Of a stretch of 64,000 nucleotides of DNA, positions 59,346 to 64,000 are shown piece by piece; the first letter of the stretch is position 1, and each line of letters opens with the position of its first letter. The stretch spans positions 345,144-409,143 of the forward strand of contig NZ_SNZW01000017.1 of NCBI RefSeq assembly GCF_004364175.1. Reading direction: 5' to 3'. Source of the DNA: Maribacter caenipelagi. Lineage in GTDB: Bacteria; Bacteroidota; Bacteroidia; Flavobacteriales; Flavobacteriaceae. The notes below the pieces were generated by a model. It saw nothing but the letters and a program-made list of their open reading frames with translations. It ran no database searches and had not been told where the DNA came from. The position numbers were made by a program, and so were the translations under genes.

Positions 59346-60608
59346 TTATTTCTCATGATCTTCTACATCTTTTTGTAAATCTAATTTGCGGAAACCTGGA
59401 GAAACGAAAGCAGTAATACCAACGGTTATCAAAGTCATTGTTCCGCCAAAAACAACAGCAGTTACCGTTCCCATTAATTTTGCCGTTAGTCCGCTTTCAA
59501 AAGCACCCAGTTCATTAGATGATCCTACGAACATCGAATTTACCGAAGCTACACGACCACGCATATTATCGGGCGTTTTTAATTGTAAAATGGTTTGTCT
59601 TATAATCATTGAGACCCCATCTACCGCTCCACTTAAAAACAGGGCGGCAACCGAAAGCCAGAAATAGGTAGATAACCCGAAAACAATCATACACACTCCG
59701 AACCCAAATACGGCAAATAACAATTTCTTACCTGCATTTTTATGCAGCGGAAATCTAGTAGATCCCAACATCGTAATTGCCGCACCTACAGCCGGAGCTG
59801 CCCTTAATACACCGAAACCTTCTGATCCTACATGTAAAATATCTTGCGCAAAAATGGGTAACAATGCTACCGCACCACCAAAAAGTACCGCAATCATATC
59901 TAAGGTCAAAGCACCCAATACTGCTCTGGTCTTAAACACAAATGTTAGTCCTTCTCTTAAACTTTGAAAAACCGGTTCCCCAATTTTAGGATTTAGAATA
60001 GGCTTTTTTGAAATATTAAAAAGTGCGGTTAACGCCAATAGTGAAAAGCCGAAAATGACACACATAGACCAGTGCACACCGATAATACTAATGGAAAAGC
60101 CCGCTAATGCCGGCCCTAATACAGATGCCATTTGCCATGTTGTACTACTCCAAGTAGCAGCATTGGGGTAAATCTTTTTAGGAACAATTAAGGCAATTAG
60201 CGAAAATATGGTAGGGCCTAGAAAGGCACGTACCAATCCGCCAAAGAAGACCAATACATAAATTCCATAAAGAATTGTTTTGGTCTCATAAGTGGCTAAT
60301 ACAGAAGGTAGACTCAGCATAAACAGTCCGAAACTAATGACCGAAAAGCCGAAAATACACTTAATTAAAAGGTTTCTTTTTTCTTTCTGATCAACGATGT
60401 GCCCCGCAAAAAGTGCCATGCCTACTGCAGGTATAACTTCCATTAAGCCAATAATACCTAATGATAATGGGTCTTTGGTCATTGAATAAACTTGCCATTC
60501 TATGACAATGAATTGCATTGACCAGGCAAAAACCATGGCAAAACGTACAAGAAGAAAAATATTGAATTCCTTAAATCTTAAGGCAGCATAGGGATCATTT
60601 ACGCTCAT
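59346..60608 (-). CDS. MFS transporter
   Basis: A 420-aa major-facilitator protein with 12 predicted helices. After a short start (MSNVDPY-like end before helix 1) come FAMVFAWSMQFIVIEWQVYSMT, the motif A region FAGHIVDQKEKRNLL near 58-72 and GAVDGVSMIIRQTILQL in the second half. It resembles the enterobactin-exporter/drug-efflux-like branch, but the substrate is unknown. Isolated transcription unit with terminator at 59297. Confidence 0.87.
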   Translation of the reverse strand: MSVNDPYAALRFKEFNIFLLVRFAMVFAWSMQFIVIEWQVYSMTKDPLSLGIIGLMEVIPAVGMALFAGHIVDQKEKRNLLIKCIFGFSVISFGLFMLSLPSVLATYETKTILYGIYVLVFFGGLVRAFLGPTIFSLIALIVPKKIYPNAATWSSTTWQMASVLGPALAGFSISIIGVHWSMCVIFGFSLLALTALFNISKKPILNPKIGEPVFQSLREGLTFVFKTRAVLGALTLDMIAVLFGGAVALLPIFAQDILHVGSEGFGVLRAAPAVGAAITMLGSTRFPLHKNAGKKLLFAVFGFGVCMIVFGLSTYFWLSVAALFLSGAVDGVSMIIRQTILQLKTPDNMRGRVASVNSMFVGSSNELGAFESGLTAKLMGTVTAVVFGGTMTLITVGITAFVSPGFRKLDLQKDVEDHEK

Positions 60609-60683
60609 AGTGCAATCGCTAAATAGGGTCCAAAGATATTTAATAAAGAACAGGACATATAAAGATATGCCAGCTAATTAATC

Positions 60684-60717
60684 GATAGCATCTGTAAAAA
60701 ATTTTATAGGATGCTAT
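60684..60717 (-). terminator. Weak hairpin behind the 117-aa gene
   Basis: ATAGCATC pairs with GATGCTAT (about 60685-60692 with 60710-60717) across a long A/T-rich loop; no proper T-run. Confidence 0.35.
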
Positions 60718-60722
60718 TCAAT

Positions 60723-61076
60723 TCACAATTCGCCGAAATATGAATCTAGCTCTAGCTTAAACAACGTACCATTTATTAAATCCCTGACCTCTATAGCTTC
60801 TTGATAACTTACCGTAAAGGTTATTTGGTGAGCAGGTGTGTTCAATAATAGAGACCTACATGCTTCTTTTGTTTTGCAATCTCCACAAAGATTTCCCTTT
60901 CCGTTTTCTACAGTATCTGCAATGCATTTAGAAAAATGACGTAACTCGCTTTGGGTAAGTAATAGTCCAATATCCCTGAAAATCACTTGTACTTTATTAG
61001 ATTGACTGGGTTTATCTTTTTTCCATTGGAAGGCTATTCCAAAATCGTTCTGGTAAATAGGACGTATATCGTTCAT
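60723..61076 (-). CDS. Conserved hypothetical protein with a CxxC motif
   Basis: A 117-aa soluble protein. Near the middle NGKGNLCGDCKTKEACRSLLL (about 58-78) has three cysteines in C-x2-C-x5-C spacing, together with an earlier Cys in FSKCIAD, which could bind a metal. The second half, HQITFTVSYQEAIEVRDLINGTLF, is strand-helix-like. It resembles a small Bacteroidota-specific family, without known function. It lies between the MFS and VOC genes on the same strand. Confidence 0.7.
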   Translation of the reverse strand: MNDIRPIYQNDFGIAFQWKKDKPSQSNKVQVIFRDIGLLLTQSELRHFSKCIADTVENGKGNLCGDCKTKEACRSLLLNTPAHQITFTVSYQEAIEVRDLINGTLFKLELDSYFGEL

Positions 61077-61138
61077 AAGAATCTACATATTTAGTATAAA
61101 TATAGGAATCTTATTTAGAATTATTATAAATAGTATTG

Positions 61139-61522
61139 CTAAATGGTGATTTCTATTTGATTTCCTTCTGGGTCTAGAATAACACTTTCGTAGTAACCAT
61201 CGCCTGTAGTTCTAGGTTCTCCGGCAATTGTGAATCCGTCTTTTCTTAATTTTTCGGTAAGTAGGTCTACTTGCTCTTTTGAACCTATAGACATGGCAAA
61301 ATGTATAAATCCGGTATTTACAGCCTTATGAGTAGCCGTTTGGATAGTTGGTTTATGCATGATTTCTAATCGAGCTCCATCAGTAAAACTTAAAAAATAA
61401 GATGTGAATTCTTTGGTAGGGTTATGATACCTTTCTCCTGCTACAGCATTAAAGTACGTTTCATAAAACCTTCGCATAGCCTCCAAATCAGTTACCCAAA
61501 TAGCAATATGTTCTATTCTCAT
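61139..61522 (-). CDS. VOC family (glyoxalase-like) protein
   Basis: A 127-aa vicinal-oxygen-chelate protein with two beta-alpha-beta-beta-beta modules. Metal ligands are His5 (RIEHIAIWVTDL), Glu near 54 (LEIMHKP), His near 74 (FIHFAMSIG) and Glu near 123 (NQIEITI). These fit a lactoylglutathione-lyase or related enzyme. The start overlaps the recJ stop by 4 nt (ATGA), so it is coupled to recJ. Confidence 0.87.
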   Translation of the reverse strand: MRIEHIAIWVTDLEAMRRFYETYFNAVAGERYHNPTKEFTSYFLSFTDGARLEIMHKPTIQTATHKAVNTGFIHFAMSIGSKEQVDLLTEKLRKDGFTIAGEPRTTGDGYYESVILDPEGNQIEITI

Positions 61523-63207
61523 TTAATGTCTTTTAACTTCAATTGAAGGCTCACGTTACCTTGCCATTCATTCTCATCAATAGAAAAGACAGCGCTAAAA
61601 GGTTTTCTGCCTGTTACCAATGAAAGTTTATCACCCATATTAAAACCAATACCATCAATTTTATGACTGCTTTGCTGTACTACCGAAACTTTTAAATGTG
61701 CTTCTTCTTTACCAACACCTTTGGCATAACCAGTATCTTTTAAATCTTCGGCCATAAATATGGGAGACATATTACCAGGACCAAAAGGGGCAAACTGTTT
61801 TAGAATGCGCATTAACTTCGGTGTAATATCTTGTAGCTCTATAACAGTATCTATGATAATTTCCGGTATCAACATTTGTGGATCAATGCTCTCCTTAACT
61901 ACCTTCTCGAACTGATGTTTGAAATTATTATACTGCTCTTCTAACAAGGTCAAACCCGCTGCGTATTTGTGACCACCAAACTGCTCAATGTAATCTGCAC
62001 AGCCTTCTAAGGCATTATACACATCAAATCCTCTTACCGATCTTGCCGATGCCGCTAGCTTATCACCACTTTTAGTAAAAACCAGGGTTGGTCTATAATA
62101 GGTTTCCGTCAATCTTGATGCTACAATACCTATAACTCCTTTATGCCAAGTATCTTTGTAAACGACAGAAGTGAAACCTTCTTCTTCTTGATTCTCTTGA
62201 ATTTGACCAAGCGCTTCTATCGTAATTTCTTGATCAAGCCCCCTTCTATCGGTATTGAACTTTTCTATTTCAGAAGCAAATTGTATTGCTTGATTCATAT
62301 TGGTTTCAGTCAAAAGATTAACGGCATACTGACCGTGTTTCATTCTACCCGCTGCATTTATTCTTGGTGCAATGATGAAAACTACGTCAGTAATCGTAAG
62401 CTCTTTTTTGTTGATTTGATCAATTATGGCTTTAAAACCGATTCTAGGCTGTTGATTGATAACCTGTAAGCCATAAAAAGCTAGAATTCGATTCTCTCCA
62501 GTTATCGGTACAATATCTGCACCAATTGCAGTTGCCACTAAATCAAGATAATAGATAACATCATCAATAGTTTCTCCTCTTCGGGAGCCTAATGCCTGAA
62601 TCAACTTAAAACCGACTCCGCAGCCACATAACTCATCATACGGATATGAACAATCTTCACGTTTCGGGTCTAAAACTGCTATTGCACTTGGTAATATTGT
62701 ACCGGGTCTGTGGTGGTCACATATGATAAAATCGATTCCCTTTTCTTTGGCGTAGGCTACTTTATCAATTGCCTTCACTCCGCAATCTAACGCAACGATC
62801 AATGTAAAATCATTATCCTCGGCAAAATCGATTCCCTTAAAAGATACGCCGTATCCTTCATCGTAGCGATCTGGAATATATGTTGCTACATTAGGATAAT
62901 AACTTAATAAGTAAGACGACATTAAAGCAACGGCGGTTGTACCATCTACATCATAATCGCCATACACCAGAATATTCTCTCCGTTGGCAATTGCCTCTTC
63001 AATTCTATTAACGGCAATATCCATGTCCTTCATTAGAAAAGGATCATGCAAATCTTCTAACTGCGGACGAAAGAAATTCTTCGCCTCATCATACGTAGAA
63101 ATTCCTCTTTGTAATAAAAGCTGCGCCACCAAACTATCAACATTAAGCGCATTGGCTAATGTGTCAATATCTTCTTGTTTCGGTTTTGGTTTAATTGTCC
63201 AGCGCAT
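61519..63207 (-). CDS. recJ: Single-stranded-DNA-specific exonuclease RecJ
   Basis: 5'-to-3' ssDNA exonuclease in recombination and mismatch repair. 562 aa with the DHH-phosphoesterase motifs YGDYDVDGTTAVA near 82-94, ALDCGVKA near 143, CDHHRPG near 164-170 and the DHHA1 motif GRMKHGQYAV. A C-terminal OB-fold domain ends in LKLKDIK. The length is normal. It starts at ATG 63207 and ends overlapping the VOC gene. Confidence 0.95.
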   Translation of the reverse strand: MRWTIKPKPKQEDIDTLANALNVDSLVAQLLLQRGISTYDEAKNFFRPQLEDLHDPFLMKDMDIAVNRIEEAIANGENILVYGDYDVDGTTAVALMSSYLLSYYPNVATYIPDRYDEGYGVSFKGIDFAEDNDFTLIVALDCGVKAIDKVAYAKEKGIDFIICDHHRPGTILPSAIAVLDPKREDCSYPYDELCGCGVGFKLIQALGSRRGETIDDVIYYLDLVATAIGADIVPITGENRILAFYGLQVINQQPRIGFKAIIDQINKKELTITDVVFIIAPRINAAGRMKHGQYAVNLLTETNMNQAIQFASEIEKFNTDRRGLDQEITIEALGQIQENQEEEGFTSVVYKDTWHKGVIGIVASRLTETYYRPTLVFTKSGDKLAASARSVRGFDVYNALEGCADYIEQFGGHKYAAGLTLLEEQYNNFKHQFEKVVKESIDPQMLIPEIIIDTVIELQDITPKLMRILKQFAPFGPGNMSPIFMAEDLKDTGYAKGVGKEEAHLKVSVVQQSSHKIDGIGFNMGDKLSLVTGRKPFSAVFSIDENEWQGNVSLQLKLKDIK

Positions 63208-63224
63208 TTTTTAGTAATCAGTTT

Positions 63225-63322
63225 TCAGTATCAGTTGGCAGTATCGATTTTAAAATTCAAATTCTAGCTGAAATGTTCGGTATTCAGTAACAGTTGGCAA
63301 TATCAGTTGTCAGTGTTCAGCT
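63225..63322. repeat. Degenerate CAGTTGGCAGT/CAGTATC word repeat
   Basis: Recurrent words CAGTATCAGTTGGCAGTATC, CAGTAACAGTTGGCAATATC and CAGTTGTCAGTGTTCAG in the recJ-osmC gap. It is intergenic repeat decay, adjacent to the palindromic element at 63333. Confidence 0.55.
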
Positions 63323-63332
63323 TATAATCGAT

Positions 63333-63425
63333 GTCGTCTTTGCGAGGTACGAAGCAATCTCTCACTTAGGTGTACCAAACAAACAGATTGCTTCTTCCGA
63401 TAGCTATCGGAATCGCAATGACGTT
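63333..63425. repeat. REP/MITE-like palindromic element
   Basis: About 90 bp with imperfect terminal inverted repeats: CGTCTTTGCGA (63335-63345) with TCGCAATGACG (63413-63423), and inside them AGCAATCT with AGATTGCT. It belongs to the widespread CGTCATTGCGA...AAGCAATCT class. The right arm carries a perfect palindrome TTCCGATAGCTATCGGAA (63395-63412). No coding sequence. Confidence 0.75.
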
Positions 63426-63852
63426 ATTTTTTATGAAAAACAGTCTTAATCTCAAGCTCAGCAAATTGTCTGAACATTTCCATTACTCCGCAATATTTTT
63501 CGATGGATAGGTCAACCGCTCTTTGAAGTTTTTTCTCATTTAAATTTTCTCCGTGAAAATGATACTCTACAACTACTTTATCATAAAACTTTGGGTGCTC
63601 ATCGGTTAGGTTCGCAATTGTTTCAATGTGAAACTCTTCTACCTCTAACTTCATTTTCTTTATCAATGCCGCTACATCTAAGCCAGAACAACCTGCTAAT
63701 GAAGAAAGCATTAAAGCTTTTGGTCTAAAACCACTACCATCACCACCGTCTTCTTTTGCGATATCTATTCGTAAAGAATGCCCGGAAGGATTGTTACTTT
63801 CAAAGGACATGTTGCCTAACCACTTTGTACTAATATGATTTGTTGTACTCAT
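63424..63852 (-). CDS. OsmC family protein
   Basis: A 142-aa peroxide-reducing or redox protein of the OsmC/Ohr fold. The first catalytic Cys is in SLAGCSGLD near 55-62 and the second in SIEKYCGVM near 115-122. The middle helix VAALIKKMKLEVEEF is typical. I choose ATG at 63852 (MSTTNHIS) over one 20 codons upstream, because a TATTTTTG promoter box lies on the minus strand inside the extension. The substrate is an organic hydroperoxide by family analogy. Confidence 0.85.
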   Translation of the reverse strand: MSTTNHISTKWLGNMSFESNNPSGHSLRIDIAKEDGGDGSGFRPKALMLSSLAGCSGLDVAALIKKMKLEVEEFHIETIANLTDEHPKFYDKVVVEYHFHGENLNEKKLQRAVDLSIEKYCGVMEMFRQFAELEIKTVFHKK

Positions 63853-63905
63853 TATTTTTAATTTTTGTAGGGTACAAAAATACAACAATATAGGGTGTGG
63901 TTTTG

Positions 63906-64000
63906 TTAGCAATTAGCAATTAGCAATTAGCAATTAGCAATTAGCAATTAGCAATTAGCAATTAGCAATTAGCAATTAGCAATTAGCAATTAGCAATTAG
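63906..64000. repeat. Tandem heptamer repeat, unit TTAGCAA
   Basis: At least 13.5 perfect copies of TTAGCAA; the array runs out of the window. It lies upstream of osmC. Perfect copies indicate recent expansion. Confidence 0.97.

Overview
The window is chromosomal DNA of a marine-type flavobacterium (Bacteroidota, Flavobacteriaceae; Maribacter/Zobellia-like is a guess). This rests on low GC content, -7 promoter boxes of the form TAnnTTTG, the acpP-fabF-rnc-IPExxxVDY-pyk gene order, an OmpA protein with thrombospondin type-3 repeats, Bacteroidota-style lipoproteins, and a clade II (Sec-type) nitrous oxide reductase cluster. Layout: 1-14950 is mostly housekeeping: the tail of a PAS protein, the fatty-acid/RNA/glycolysis operon acpP-fabF-rnc-IPExxxVDY-pyk (minus), purN-rnhA, a PfkB kinase, a long PurF-like amidotransferase, sodA, an AddA-like helicase-nuclease and kbl. 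Between the PurF-like gene and sodA lie four near-identical small-RNA-like units (9157-9850), each with its own promoter-like box and terminator. 15064-21395 holds OmpA, an AddB-like nuclease, an SDR and a sugar porter. 21400-31279 is a complete N2O-respiration island: Rrf2 regulator, lipoprotein cytochrome c, nosZ, a NosB-like membrane protein, nosL, a NosL/outer-membrane-barrel fusion, nosDFY and a polytopic membrane protein. A Crp/Fnr-like site sits about 42 bp upstream of the predicted start of transcription. The island is bracketed by two diverged copies of the 3' end of the sugar porter gene. 31300-43068 is accessory and scarred: gene remnants, an AraC/SDR operon with an in-frame stop, an octamer repeat, a lipoyl-like protein without its lysine, and, inside a cassette-like module with an attC-like palindrome, a catalytically inactive long prokaryotic Argonaute followed by a two-TM putative effector. 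The Argonaute frame is broken at a dinucleotide repeat. A sigma factor/PhzF/beta-lactamase-like cluster follows. 43166-50662 carries a TPR-LuxR sensor divergent from a cholesterol-dependent-cytolysin-like lipoprotein, with repeated GTCCAT operator-like sites between them, an FAD oxidoreductase, and an unusual DUF4242/cyclase-like/AraC fusion. 51100-52110 is a tRNA-Ala locus that has decayed into an 85-bp array of tRNA fragments whose anticodon arms are replaced by palindromes, with a GIY-YIG nuclease gene running into one fragment. 52164-64000 returns to ordinary genes (usp, GNAT, MATE, enoyl-CoA hydratase, queD, EEP phosphatase, lpxH, MFS, VOC, recJ, osmC). It also holds a second tandem pair of structured RNAs (58817-59327) with compensatory base changes, a REP/MITE-like palindrome and a heptamer repeat at the window edge. 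The best candidates for something undescribed are the two tandem small-RNA families, the Argonaute-membrane-protein cassette with its switchable repeat, and the palindrome-invaded tRNA array.
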